Shown in pieces: positions 46,310 through 58,860 of a DNA stretch of 64,000 nt. Within the stretch, counting starts at the first letter, position 1, and each line of letters begins with the position of its first letter. Under the pieces are notes generated by a model that saw only the letters and a program-made list of their open reading frames with translations, did no database searches and had not been told where the DNA came from. The stretch comes from Linnemannia schmuckeri (lineage: Eukaryota; Mortierellomycota; Mortierellomycetes; Mortierellales; Mortierellaceae), in assembly GCA_029449235.1 (NCBI GenBank), contig JANATG010000008.1, forward strand, positions 1,178,001 through 1,242,000, read 5' to 3'. The position numbers and the translations under genes were made by a program.

Positions 46310-49216
46310 TCAAGAAGACAAGGAGGCAACATAGAACATGGCCCAGGTTAGCGTCATACCGTCGTCTAAAGGAACCGGTTGTCCGGACTCTGTAAAGTAC
46401 TTCCAGGCACCAGCCTTGTCCAGTGTTCCATAGTTCATCATCAGGATCGACTTCCATCCGTCGTCAATCTCGTCCACACGCGATCGCAAGAGACTCTCCC
46501 ACTCTTGCCGCACAAACTTTTCACTACGGATCAACGGCAGCGCAGGTGTCGCAGGGATCATCTGGATGCCTTGGATGCATTCTAGAATTGTTATCGAGAA
46601 GGATAAGAGCGAGCTAAGTAAAAGGAAAATAAACCGAGGTAAAAAATAGCAGGAATCCATTGAACTGACGATGAGCACTCATGTGCTGCAAAAACCAAAA
46701 AAAAAAAAAAAAAAAAAAAAACCCCGACTGCATAAACAAAGACATGGAAAGCTTACCAATACGGGGTGAAAAGTAGGTGGTGTGGTCGACCTTATTTTCA
46801 AATAAAATACCCGTCACCTTGTTACCCACAAACGCCCGTGGATGATTCATATTGTCGTCGTCCATCAAGAAGTACGCCTGGATACTTCGGCGCGCTATCG
46901 TCAACATCATTGCGCCCATGTTATCCATATCTGGTCGGTTGTTAACACGGCCCCAGAGAGACATGCCATAGTACAGGTTGATGTCCTCCGACGTCGACTC
47001 CTCATCCTTGCCATCCAGCGACACAAAGATGCCCTGAGACCAAGAGTGACCCATGTACCAGTCGAAAGCGCGAAACTTGGGGAAATATTTGTCGTTTGGG
47101 GACATGTTGGTAACGTCGCGCAAGAGAGAATCAACATAGGCAATAAGCTCCTCTGACCTCCAGTTGGGATCCAAGTGTCGAATGATGGCTGCTGCGTGAA
47201 TAAAGTAGCCATAGTGATAGTGGTGGTCGCTATATGTGTAAGAAAGGTTATATTTAGTATCAAAAGTGTCGATCCAAGAGTACAACATAAAGGAAGGAGG
47301 ATGATCCTGTTTCAGTCTGCACATCCAACACACCGTACTGGAATCGGAAAAAAAGATAACGACAGCTTACTTGTACCAGGTGTTGCCAAAATCAGCCAGT
47401 GCGCCATGGTCTGTCAAACCTTGGACACTGACAAGACCTAGCCAGGTCTTATCATACACCAGCGGAAACATTTGTCTGTTTTCCAAGAATCTCGCAAAGG
47501 CGTTCTCCAATCTGTCAAGACATCTCCTCTGCATCTCGTCTGTCTCATGAAGCACATCCTTGATGACCAGACATAACAACGCAAACTTGGCCAGCCCCTT
47601 GCCCGCAAAGTACATCGAGTCCAGATTGGTTTCCGCGTCAAAGTCACGCTCGATATCACGCCGGGCCTGGTTCCTGATCACGGCCAGTTGCTCGGGAGTC
47701 ACAGTCTCTTCCCACCCATCTGGCAAAAAATCGAGAGCAAGACGATCTCCCTCGTGAAGATGCCATTTCGACCCGGTATATGCGACCATCTTTCCTTTGG
47801 TTGTTGAAGGCATCACAATAGAAGTAGGCTTGGTCTTGTCTGTCAATGCATCCCGGTGATGAGGGAGAGTAAAGTGGATGAACTGCCTTGTAGTGTCACC
47901 GGCCAGCTTCCAATCGATCCTGTAGCCTCCTGACTGGCTATCAAATTGCCAGAAATAAAATTTATATGCACTTAGCTAGCGCCCCGCATTCCGATCTTAA
48001 GATAACATGATAAACCATGAAAAAAGGAGAAATATTCTACTAACCTGTAGACATATCTTTGTCGAACGATTAGCTCCCCCTCTGTCGGATACACTCCCAT
48101 CGACAGATCGTACACTCTCTCCGTCTCATCTTCCTTGCCTACAGGCAACTTTGCGATCTGCACCAACCCCGTGAACCTTCCAGAGGTGGCTACTGTTAGA
48201 CCTTGTCCATGCATCTCGAGTCGGAGGGGACCATCCGCGCTCCTATCAGGTTTGGCGTACAACAGCCATGTCACTCCATTCTCAATCAAGAAGCGGTACT
48301 TGACCCACCCGTCCGCGATCGGTTGGGGATCCAGTGTTAAGGTACGGATCAAAATATTGGAGAAAAATTGAGGCGTCAAGTCCTTGTATAGGGCTGTAAT
48401 GAACACCATGCCTCGCACAACTGGAATACGAAGAACCGAGCTAGGTGCATCCTGCCTCTCCAGGGCTCGCTCACTCGCTGGTGTCAACTCGACAGCACAA
48501 CTAAATTCGCCAAAGTCTCCGACAGTCATTTCGTGGCGCTCATCCAGTTCTGTCGCAGAAATACCCATGCTGACTAGAAATGGGTTGAGGTAGTACTTTG
48601 AAGGCCCTTGTCCTGATCCCGAAATGTCAAAGTTCTCCGGAGGCCCAAAAGCTTTGGAGGAATCATCGATATGCGAGATGGAGAGACCGTGCTGGGTCTT
48701 GCCAATCCTGTCCCATCGCAGACCGTAAGGATGTGTCCAGATCGGAGCATGCGAGTCGCCCAACATAAGATTTCCATAAAACTTGTTTGTCGGCTGGGGA
48801 TTGGATCGATCCCCGACTCGAACTCGCATTGGCTTGACCGGGTGCTCACGCACCTTGAAGAGAGGCAGAGGTGGTTCTGTCGAGATGGGTTTTAGGACAG
48901 AATCTGGTTGATCCCAATCTGTCTCATATTGTTCTGCAACTGCAGTTTCGTCGGTGGAGTTGCCACTGCTCTGGTCGTCGCTGTCGAGGTCGTTGAAGAT
49001 GGTGTCAAGATGGAGGATAGGTGTAGAGACGACGGGAGACTGATTGATATGGGCGATGGGTTGATCTCGACCGAATAAGCTTGAGAAGGGATCAGATGGA
49101 TCAAGCGATCGTGTGCTGAAGTCGACTCCCATAATGGCTGACTGGCGTTTAGTGTGTGTTCCTGGAAGTGGGGTGGCTATTGCTATGGCCAGAACGAGAG
49201 ATAGGCGACGCTTCAT
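46310..49216 (-). CDS. Secreted GH81 endo-beta-1,3-glucanase
   Basis: Exons 49216-48045, 47937-47371, 47229-46757 and 46581-46310 give 827 aa. GH81 enzymes hydrolyse internal beta-1,3-glucan links, in fungi usually for cell separation or wall remodelling. A hydrophobic N-terminus (MKRRLSLVLAIAIATPLPG) looks like a signal peptide. A short acidic/Ser-rich spacer follows. The GH81 beta-sandwich starts around residue 120-150 (NKFYGNLMLGD, WTHPYGLRW). The helical catalytic domain contains WYNDHHYHYGY with Asp581 as candidate acid. Glu657 and Glu661, four residues apart in the EESTSE segment, are candidate bases, as in other GH81 proteins. YFAGKGLAKFALL and WYMGHSWSQGIF are also family-like. No carbohydrate-binding module or GPI signal is evident; the frame ends at FYVASLSS. 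A 26-base A tract lies in intron 3, upstream of the last exon. Confidence 0.93.
46697..46722. repeat. 26-base A tract in GH81 intron 3
   Basis: Uninterrupted A run between the third and fourth exons of the glucanase gene. Confidence 0.95.
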
Positions 49217-49657
49217 TCTGTTAAGATATTTTGTGTAAGGAGGAGTGGGGAAGAAGGATATCGGGGGAAAGACAAGAATAAAAAAAAGACAGAGATGTAC
49301 AACTTTTTATTTCTTTCGTTTTATTTTTGCGGAATGTAGAAAAAGGAATAAAATGCAGCTGGGTTCTGTGTTCTATCTTTTGTATTCCTATCGAACTTAC
49401 TTTAACTTGTGTGTTGTGTGCTGCTGGTACCGAAACGAAGGAATAAACGTTCGAGGAGACAGAAAGAAGAGGTTTAAACTGCCTGCCGAGTGTGCACACG
49501 CGTGCGGGGGATATAGACTCGAAGGCAGGGAAGGACGAAGGAGACAAAGGGGACAAAGGGATAAAGGAAGGGTGAAGGGGACCAAACGACAGGGATTATG
49601 CGTACCCTTAAGCGCGTCATGATTTATTCCTTACATTGTTGATTAAGTGAACTACGT
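49217..49657. other. GH81 promoter / DNAJC8 3' flank
   Basis: 441 bp with no recognisable gene; mixed A/T-rich and GGACAAAG-type short repeats near 49545-49565. Confidence 0.6.
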
Positions 49658-50470
49658 TCAAAAGCCTTCAGAGGCTGAAGAGGTAGTGGGTCGCTTACTG
49701 TAGGGCAGCGAGTCTTCAGCAACAGCTTTGGGTGGGCGGAAGGTTGATGGCTTCTTCCTCTTCATCTTGCCACCGGAGGTTTTGCCCGCCTGGAAATTCC
49801 TCCACCCCTGTACACGGTCGTCTCTCTGGTCCTCCCACACCTTCTGAGCCTCCTGTTTCCGTTTCCGCTCGGAGATCACTTCGTCTGCTTTTCTCGCAAC
49901 TTCGCCCTCGGCTTCCATCTCCTTCTTCATCAGCTTGCGCTTCCTGAGCTCGACCTCGATCAACAAGTCCTTGGTCTTTTGCTTGACTAGTCCTTTGTAC
50001 ACGGGCGAGCTGAAGAAGGGATCTGTGGGTGCCATCTGCAACGGCTGGGCCTTCTTGACCTCAAACTTTGCTTCGTCAATGATACTGTTGAGGAACGTCC
50101 GTTTCCCCAAATCCATGAGATCTGTCTCTGCCTTCTTAAGCATGTCGAACGCATCTCGTGCCTTGGGATGCTTGACCTTGTCTGGATGAATCATCAACCT
50201 AAACGACAAAGGAGTAACACGAGCAATTACAATTAGTATGCGGCTGTTCTGCGTCAGACCACACTCAACAAAATGCAACAGGATATAAACAGACACTTAC
50301 GACTTCTTGCGGTATGCCATTTTGATGTCCTTTTCCACGCAGCCTACATCCAGTTCCAGAATATCATATGGGTCCAGCTTAAAGCAGGCTATGATACGCT
50401 CGACCTCGGCATCCTTCTGAATGGCGGACGCCTCGACCTCCAAGAACCGATCGATGTCAATGTCTGCCAT
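49658..50470 (-). CDS. DNAJC8: DNAJC8-like J-domain protein (spliceosome-associated)
   Basis: Exons 50470-50301 and 50198-49658 give 236 aa, like DNAJC8/SPF31. The J domain lies at about 30-100: FKLDPYDILELD, IKMAYRKK and the HPD triad at 61-63 within SLMIHPDKVKHPKARDAF, which would stimulate Hsp70. The DNAJC8-specific region follows (ETDLMDLGKRTFLNSIIDEAK, VYKGLVKQKTKDLLIE). A highly charged helix (RKRKLMKKEMEAEGEVARK, VISERKRKQE) and a basic tail with a possible nuclear signal (KMKRKKPS) come last. In animals DNAJC8 co-purifies with the spliceosome and binds SR kinase; that role is inferred here. The intron falls inside the J domain just before HPD. The start is the first ATG (MADIDIDRF). 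It is divergent from acyl-CoA oxidase. Confidence 0.94.
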
Positions 50471-51481
50471 GGTAGAATAGTCTTGCTTCTGTGGTTGCTG
50501 TTGCCTGTCCTTATTTTCTTGTAGTGTTTCTTGTCGCGTCGTGATTGTGTGATTCCTGTTTTCCTTGTTTCCTGTTGATTACTGTGTGTAAGTGTGAGAT
50601 GCAAAAGCAAGAAACTCGACTCCTTGCTGAAGTGCCCCTTTTCTGGTCGCTATCAGTCAGGTGACGTGTCACATGACAATTTCTTCCGGACGGACCGAAC
50701 AAATGAACTCGTTCGCGTGTGCGTGCAAAGAAAGGAGCGAAGAGGGGCCGAGGTGTACAAAGGAGGGGTTGAAAACAGGGAGCGGCTCAATCGAAAGGGT
50801 CATGCAAAAGGACGTGGTTCAGGGAAGCGAGTATGAGATACACTTGATGATAGCGGGAGAGCGAGTGAGGGGGAGAATAGCCGCATCGGCTTGGAAGTGC
50901 CACGAACAAGCAACAAACAAACAAACAAACAGAAACATCACCAATTTACATGGGCGTAGCATGAGAAAATAAACTGTTGGCGGTCGAACAGTGAGCCCCA
51001 CTCCACATCTCGAGCGTTCGCTCTCCGCACCCGTGCTTTCGAAGCATTTCTTTCTTCCTCTTTATTTGTGGCCGAAATGAGAAAAAAAAAGGGGGGGGGG
51101 GGGAGATGGTGCGCACCAACAACAAATGCTACTCGCACACAAGCCTCGGACGGAAGAACGAAAGTGACACGCATGGTTAATATTGCTGTTGGGGCGAGAA
51201 GGAGTGTATTGTTTTGTGTTCACTACTGCAAGGGCAGCCGAGGATGTCAATAATACAAGGGACGGCAAGAGAGTGCCAACCATCCGAGAGCGAATAGAAA
51301 AGAGAACAAACACAACCGCCTTTTTTATTTCTTTCTTCCTTCACTTGCTCTTCCTCATTCCTCCTCTTCATTCCTCTCATTCACCTATTCTCCATCAACC
51401 CTCTTCTTTATTTTAATCCCCTCCTCCGTTTTTATTTGACTAATATTCTACTCAAATCTACCTGACACGATCGAAATAACC
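50471..51481. promoter_or_regulatory. Divergent promoter DNAJC8 / acyl-CoA oxidase
   Basis: 1 kb between start codons. It contains three CCTCGG/CCGAGG hexamers (50748-50753, 51144-51149, 51238-51243), the core of FarA/FarB-type fatty-acid-response elements in ascomycetes. It also has a GTGACGTGTCAC inverted repeat, a short CAAA repeat near 50915 and a poly-G run near 51091. The last 120 bp before the ACOX start are pyrimidine-rich. Motifs are seen; function is inferred. Confidence 0.45.
50661..50677. promoter_or_regulatory. GTGACGTGTCAC inverted repeat overlapping TCACATGAC
   Basis: GTGAC and GTCAC arms flank a 2-base GT spacer at 50661-50672; the right arm overlaps a TCACATGAC E-box-like site (50669-50677). 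It lies about 190-205 bp upstream of the DNAJC8 start. Confidence 0.4.
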
Positions 51482-54036
51482 ATGGCACAGACATCCCAGA
51501 ACAAGAAGGACTTGGCTCAGGCCAGGACAAAGACCAACTTTGACATCACTGATATGACCAACTACCTCTACGGAGGCCCCGCCAACGTCGAGCAACGTCG
51601 ATACATCATCGACCTCATCGCTCGCGAGCCCATATTCAATAAAGACGATTGGTATATAGCACTATGATGCTTGGTTATATCTGTCCTTGTTTCGAACAAA
51701 AGATGTAACTGCAGAGAATGATACTGACATTATCAATCTCGAATGTCCTACGTGTAGGCCTTGGTTGAATCATACCGATGCGGTCAAACGCGGTATTGCC
51801 ATGTCGGCCCGTTTGGCTGAGATCAAGATGGAGCACGAGCTAAACGACTTGGACTTTGCCACGATGGTCGAGGCCATCGATGACACTCTCCCTGTAAGTT
51901 TGACAATATCCTTGTCATGAGGATAGTTGCCAGCCCCACAGCTTCGATTGATCCTAACCCCTTTTCTATTCTTTTCTTGCGTTCATGTCTTTCATTGTAT
52001 AGATTCTTCTCCACAACGGAGGTACGCACCCGATTTGTTTATACGTTAATCGAAAGCAAAGAGCAATGTCAACGTAGTAAACTAACAATGTCGCCTTCCA
52101 TTCTTTTTCAATAATAGCCTTCATCCCAGTCATCAACTCGCAAGGAAGCGATGAGCAGATTGAAAAATGGATCCCTCTTGCCGAAAAGTACCAGATTATC
52201 GGATGCTACGCCCAAACAGAGCTCGGCCACGGATCCAACCTCTCCCAGCTCGAGACCACTGCCACATTCGTTCAGGAGACGGATGAATGGGAGATCAACA
52301 GCACAACCTTCACGGCCGCTAAGTGGTGGATCGGAGGTCTAGGTGCCATCTGCACCCATGCTGTCGTACAGGCCAAGCTGATCATTGCCGGCAAGGACTA
52401 TGGTGCCCACGTTTTTGTGGTTCCCATCCGCTCTTTGGATAACCACAAGCCCTTCCCTGGCATTCAAGTTGGAGATATTGGGCCCAAGGCGTATGGAGGC
52501 TTTAACAAGATGGAGAACGGATGTAGGTATTTTATTGACATTGCTTGCCTTTTGCTTGTTTATTTTGTACACGAAATAGTATTGATATGGTCTTTTTGAT
52601 TTTATGCACTAGTTGCCCGCTTCAATAAGTATCGCATTCCTCGCGAGAACATGCTGATGCGTTTCTCCAAGGTCTCCAGGGACGGTGTCTACACTAAGCC
52701 CCCTCACGCCAAAGTACAGTATCCCCCGATTCTGATTTCTGATAATAAGAACATCACTCATGCACTACACATACTAACCCACAATGTCTTTTCTAAACAA
52801 TAGCTCTCGTATGGCTCAATGGTGTTGTTGCGCTCGGTCCTTATTCGCCAGATGGCCCTCTACCTTTCACGTGCGACGACCATCTCGACCCGTTACTTGA
52901 CGGTCCGTCGCCAGTTCAACAATCCAACGAAGCGCAACGATGCCGACATCAACCCCGGTCTTGAGACTCAGGTCATCAACTACCCCATGGTCCAGAACCG
53001 TCTCTTTCCTATGATTGCCCAGTCCTACGCCCTCTTTGCTGCCGGATCCGTCATGATGGAAATGTATATTGGCCTCATGACTGGTCTCTCCTCGGGCAAC
53101 ATCGATACCCTGGCCGAAGTCCATGCCACGTCGTCAGCATTGAAGTCCTACTGCACCACGATTGCAGCGGCCGGTGCCGAAGAATGTCGCAAACTGATGG
53201 GTGGCCATGGTTACTCGTACTTTACCGGGCTAGCACACATGTTTGCCTCGATTGTGCCTTCCAACACCTATGAGGGCGACAACTATGTGCTTACCCAACA
53301 GATGGCTCGTTATCTTCTCAAGGAGGTTAAGACTGCTCGCATTACCCCCTACAAGGTCACACCTTACTCCAAGTACGTCCTCCTTGCCCTCAACAGAGAC
53401 TCGTTCACCCACTCAAGATGCTCAGTCACCAGGATCGAGGACTGGCTCAACCCCGACGTCCAGTTGGCAGTCTTTGAACACCGCTGTGCTCGTCTGGCCA
53501 CAGAGTTAAGCGATGCTGTCGATGCCGCTGGTGGCATGGAATCGACAACGTGGTCCGACCACAATATTGAGTGCTACCGCATCTCGCACGCCCATGCACA
53601 GTATGTCATGGTCCTTTGGTTCATCCAGTCTATCCGCGATGCCCGCAACCCCGAGACCGAGGAGGAACGTCGTGCTAGCCCCGAAGCAATCGCGATCCTG
53701 GAGCGTCTCTCAAATCTTCATGCCCTCCACACCATCCAGACCAACCTTGCCGATTTTACCGAGGATGCCTACTTCAGCCCAGCTCAATGCCAATCTCTCC
53801 GTTCCCAGGTCAAGACATTGGTTGCTAGCATCGCTGACCAGGCTGTGGGATTGGTCGACGCGTTTGATCACCCCGACTTTTTGTTAGCCTCAGCATTGGG
53901 AGCCAGTGATGGCGATGCCTACCAGCGTCTGTGGGACAAGGCCCAGACTGAGCCTTTGAATCGTCGCGAGGTGTGTGATGGATATGAAGAGTATATCCGC
54001 CCTCTGTTGAAGAAGCATGGTGAATTGAAGCTTTAG
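51482..54036 (+). CDS. Acyl-CoA oxidase, peroxisomal beta-oxidation
   Basis: Six exons (51482-51651, 51758-51893, 52003-52021, 52118-52522, 52613-52713, 52804-54036) give 687 aa, normal for ACOX. FAD-dependent first step of peroxisomal beta-oxidation, producing trans-2-enoyl-CoA and H2O2. Landmarks: CYAQTELGHGSNLSQLETTA (FAD/acyl-binding), KWWIGGLG, FARFNKYRIPRENMLMRF, RRQFNNP, LMGGHGYS and the catalytic Glu434 in NTYEGDNYVLTQQM. The C-terminal ACOX domain follows (DHPDFLLASALGASDGD). Exon 3 is only 19 nt (ILLHNG) but is needed for phase and for the conserved HNGAFIP region. The C-terminus ends GELKL; LKL is not a canonical SKL-type PTS1, so import could use Pex5 co-complexing as in some yeast oxidases. 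Exon 2 was started at 51758 because the earlier AG would create an in-frame stop. Confidence 0.95.
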
Positions 54037-54109
54037 GAGTAATACAGAGCCAGACGCGTTGTTTCGTGTTGCCTTATGTTTATCCGGGAAAGACAGAGGG
54101 AGTTATTTG

Positions 54110-54115
54110 AATAAA
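54110..54115 (+). terminator. AATAAA poly(A) signal of acyl-CoA oxidase
   Basis: AATAAA about 75 nt downstream of the stop codon. Confidence 0.45.
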
Positions 54116-54644
54116 TACCTAAATGTATTCGTAACAGTTGACGCGTCTTTTTCTGTTGTTGCCATAAAAAGATAAAGAAAAGGAAAAGCCATGCGAGCCC
54201 TAGAGGGATGATGTCAATGCAAAAGGCCATGCAAAAAGAAAGATCGAAGCAGCAGAAGAACTGAAGCAGAGGCATTTCCTTCAAATTCTCCTTTTAGAAT
54301 ACCTCGTGAATGAATTAAATCGTGCGAATCGAATCCTGTCAGACCCCGCGTTCCTTAACCAATCATCGACCATGAACCCTGTCCCACTCCTCTTATTTCT
54401 GCCGTCCTCCCCTTATCTTTGTGTCAAAACTCCAAAAACGACAAAACGTCCATCCACCCATTCATCATCCATCAATGGCTAGGTAAATGAGGCAACACCT
54501 TTTCTCTTACTTCCTATAAACAGAGAAAGCTCGTTTTCTATTTTAGACGAGGGACAGAAACGTGATAAAAACGTGTCGTCGTCCGGTTTCTTTTTGTTTT
54601 TGTTTGTGATTGTGAATCCGGGGACGTAAACAAACCTCTCGCGC

Positions 54645-54672
<28 letters not shown>
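54645..54672. repeat. 28-base A tract
   Basis: Uninterrupted A run in intergenic DNA. Confidence 0.95.
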
Positions 54673-54676
<4 letters not shown>

Positions 54677-57625
54677 ACGCTCGGGGTCTTTTCTTATGCT
54701 CCGCTGTCATATGAAAATTGCCCAAAAAAGGGGGGCGGAAAATGAGGAGGAAAAGAAGGTGTGTGTCTGTGTGCATTTGCGTTTCTTTATCGGGAGGTCG
54801 ACAGGCTTGCCTTTTGCTTTGCTTTGATATCGGTGTACTTCGCATCTTTGTCTCTCATCCACTTCAGAGTCGCCCTAGCTAAAATTACTTGAGCTAGAGC
54901 TATGTGGTTGCGTGCTTTCCTAGGTCTATTGACGAAACTGTCTGTACGAACTATGCAAAAAAAAGTACATGTACATGTCCTGTTTGTTACTAAGAATAAC
55001 AATTAACGAGGCCCCGCACTGCCCTCCTCGTACCCCAGCCCGGAGTATTCAAGTACCCCTGACCCATTTGCAAAGTTATCCAACGATTCATGCTGAGGGA
55101 TTGTTAATTGTCTCACCACCAAAAGGGAAGTGATCAAATGCAATTGAGACGCGAAGGGAGCGGAGGCGCGGGTCTTCGACGCGTCTCTTTTTTTCAGTTG
55201 CAGTTGTTATTTTGCTATTTTTTGGTTCCGTGTGGAAAGAATGGATGTGCGGTGTACGACCGAAACCATTTCGTGTGAAATCAGAAAAAAACCACTGGAC
55301 CCTGACTCGCCCCCCTTCTTCCTCCTCACCTTTGAGCCATGAGCCATGTCTTCTTTTTCATTCTTGCTTTACTGATTGTTTATTTTGTTTTGTGTGTGCC
55401 CGTGTCTACTATCTTCGTTCCAAAGGAGCTTCCGTATCTCTCGCTCCTTCCCCTCCTCTCGCGCGCAATGTAACAACATCAAAATAATCCGTTGAATTTT
55501 GTTCCGTGTCTTCTCTCCTCTCCTCCCTCGGACAAAGCCCTTTCTGATAATGATTTTGTACTTGATACTACTAGTCGTTCACAACCCAGTACTAACCACA
55601 TGTCCAATTTTTTTTACCTTTCTGATTTCCCTTTTTTTTCCTTTCCACCTCCCAATAGAGATAGAGAGAATGACGGAGGGAAGGATACAAAAGAGCGCAA
55701 AAAAAGCAGATGAGGGAGTTGTAGGAGTTAACAAGAGGGGGTAAGAGGAAACGAGGGAAAAGGGAGCAAGGCATTGACAAAATGATGATAACAAGTTGTT
55801 CTAATCATTTCAGACATCTTTTGCATTTACTCTCTGTCCTCTACTTTTATTTTCCATGGCTGGGTCCCTCTCCCTCTTTCATTTACTTTACCCCAACCCC
55901 TCCTCCGTTGGGCGTTGTTCTGAGAGAGGTGGTGAGATTTGTACAGGGATTGAATGATACGAAGAAAAGACGGGGGTGGTCTAATCTGCATCGGCTAACA
56001 AACCAAAATGTCAAATGCAATTGGGGGAGGGGCGAGGGGTTTCTTTCATGCTTTTTTCTACGCTCCCTTTTCTTGATGCGGAAGGTGGTCGATGCGAATA
56101 GACTAGAAATAGGATAGAAAGATAAAAAGCAGCATGTGTCAAATGCATTTCGTGAAGTGGTTTTTATACCAGGTTATGAAACAGAAAGAGAGGAGGAATA
56201 AGGCGAAGGACGATCAAGAAGGGTTGAGAGAAGATCGGCAGTGTTGTGCAGTTTTTTCTTCTCTTGACATTGACCTTAACCTTGGAATTTGAAGAATAGA
56301 TGGTGGATACTTGCCAATGCGACATAATAGATCCAATGGTTCATGTCGATGGTTGACGATGAAAAAAAATACATTTTTTCTTTCTTTCTTTCTTTGATTC
56401 TGTAGGATAAAGATCCACTTCCACGAAGGGTCAAGAGAGTATTCTCTAGGAAGACTGTGGTAGATCGACTGAGATGTTAAGGAAGGATATCCATGTCCGT
56501 CCACCTAAAGAGGGAGAAGAGAAGAAGAGATACGATCAAATGTGGAATGCGACAATCAAGGTCAAGGTCGATGTTCTTTTTCTATCAGAGGGCCGACCTT
56601 GCATTTCTGTTTGTCCTTCTTCGCCCGAGATCACCCCTGTCCCTCGTTTTTGTATTGTCTCCTTGGATCTCTTCTCTTCCTTTTGCTTTGCTTTGTTTTT
56701 GTGTTTGTTGGCAGCTTACTGTACCTCCTTGCACCTTGACCTTCGTCTTGTGTACCTGTTTTTTCTTGTTCTCTTCCATTGATCGTTCTGTTGTGCACGA
56801 GAGAAAAAAAGTGACAGGGAGTCCTGTCTGCCAATCTATCGATGGAATGGGATGATGCGATGGTCGCTGGGAGCAGCGTTTGTTATTGCTGTTTTTGTTC
56901 TGCGAAGAGCATACTTCCCCTTCCCCTTCCTTCGCTCCTTCTTTCTTTCCAACAACCCCCCTTTCACGCTCCAATGTGGGTCTGTTTGAACAATCGATAG
57001 TCAATAGTCCTCTCCCTTTCCCTTCCTTTCGCCTCCTTTGTCTTTTTTATGCCATTGGGTGTGAACAAAGAATACGACTTCAGCCCCTGTCACTCACACA
57101 TCCTATTTTGAGTTTGTTCGTTATCAGGCCCTGCTGAATCGTTTCGACTCGTGCGTGTGCATTTGCTTTGTTGACACTTTATCCTTTCTTCCCGCTCACT
57201 CAGGCGCAGGATATATATCACTCTCCCTTTTTCTTCTTTGCTGCAAGTTGCCGTGCTTACTCTATTCTTTTCAATTGAAAGGTACTTCTCGTTTTTAATG
57301 CCTATTGCCTGCCTTTATCTACTCCGTTAGTTCGTCAGTCTGATCCAACTCACTGCCTCCTTGTTACATATAAAAGAACGCACCTTCGTATCCTTCTTCA
57401 TCTTCTCTTTGCTCACTTTATCATCACACCCCTTTGTCCGTCCTCAGCGCTTTTCCCCTTTTCGTTCATTGTTTTATCCTCTTTTTATTTATTCTCCTCT
57501 CTCCTTTCATACATTTCGCTCATACCCTTGCATCACCACCACCGCCCCTTGTCCATAGTCAACTACCCTTACTCAGGCACCCTGTAAATATACGCAAAAA
57601 GCACAATTGGCCTCTCCCCCTTCGG

Positions 57626-58819
57626 ATGCACCCAACTGCTCAATCAACCGTCGCCCCCAATCTGGATATGAACCCACCACCGGCCTGGTCAAAGCCGGCT
57701 TCAGCCCTTGGACTCGCCAACCCCTTACACCACCTCCCTCAGACCCAACAGGTCCGACAGCTTCAGGAACAGATCCAACAACACCGTCGGCTTCAACAGC
57801 AGCAGTCTCAGTCTGGATATGGTCTTGGCGAACACGTCATGAGGAAGAAGCACAGCCAGGGCAACAACAAAACCAGCAATAACCAAGACCGTTCATTTCA
57901 ACAATCTTTCGGTGCAGGTGGGGGCAGCAGTAGCACCCATCAACATATCAACATCAAGAACACCGATGAAATGAACAGTGACGATGACCTTGACAAGGAT
58001 GATGACGACGAGGAGGAGGACGACACTATCGACAAGTCGGACGATTATCAGCAGCATGGTAGCAGTAATAATGGCATTCAAGGTCTCCATCACCATCGCA
58101 GTCTGTCCCACCCTCAATTGACCCAAGGATTCTCAATCCCTATCGGCTTTGCAGGCTTTGCACCGTCGTCCCCCCTCTCGCCGTCGTCACCTGGATCGAT
58201 CGCTTCCGAATCAACGTCGATGAGCGCCTCGATGCTTTCGCCAGGGCTCTTGTCGCCCACGAGTGGAATCTATCCATCTGGTGGTGGTCATGGAAACCAC
58301 AATCCTAACAGCGGCGGAAATAACAACAACAGTGTTCACGGAATCGAGTCTTCTCTGGCTTCGTTGGCTTCGCTGTCTGTAATGTCATCCTCGTCGTCGG
58401 TCATGCCCATGTCAATGCCCACATCGTCCCGCGGTCGGAATGCATTCTCGCCGCCACACCACAACTCGGGCCAAATGGCGACCACGCCGACCACGTCGTC
58501 CTTCCAGCCTCAAAGTTTGCCGGTCATCTATCAGAACCAACCGTCGGGCTTTCACAGCAGTGGTAGCGGTCACAATAATGCAGGAGGCTTTGTGTCGACA
58601 TCCTCTGCCTCTCAGTCTCCTTCCTTCAATGCCTTCTCTTCGGCCTTGAGTCAGCATTTTCAACGCCAGCAGCAGCAACAACAGCAACAACAGCAACAGC
58701 AGCAACAACAAATGTCCTCGGCTGCCATGTCATCTTCTCTTCCTACCCACTCCACCTTCAACCCCTTCCAACAACCTCAGCATCAACACAACCCATCCTC
58801 TCAGCATGTTCAACAACAA

Positions 58820-58860
<41 letters not shown>

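Larger units (their letters stand above)
54037..57625. other. 3.6 kb intergenic region upstream of bHLH copy 2
   Basis: No conserved protein is visible on either strand. It contains a 28-base A tract (54645-54672), a CCAATCA box near 54360, a short TTTC repeat near 56375 and a TATA-like ATATATAT at 57211-57218, about 400 bp before the bHLH start. The last 500 bp are pyrimidine-rich, like a fungal 5' leader. Confidence 0.55.
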
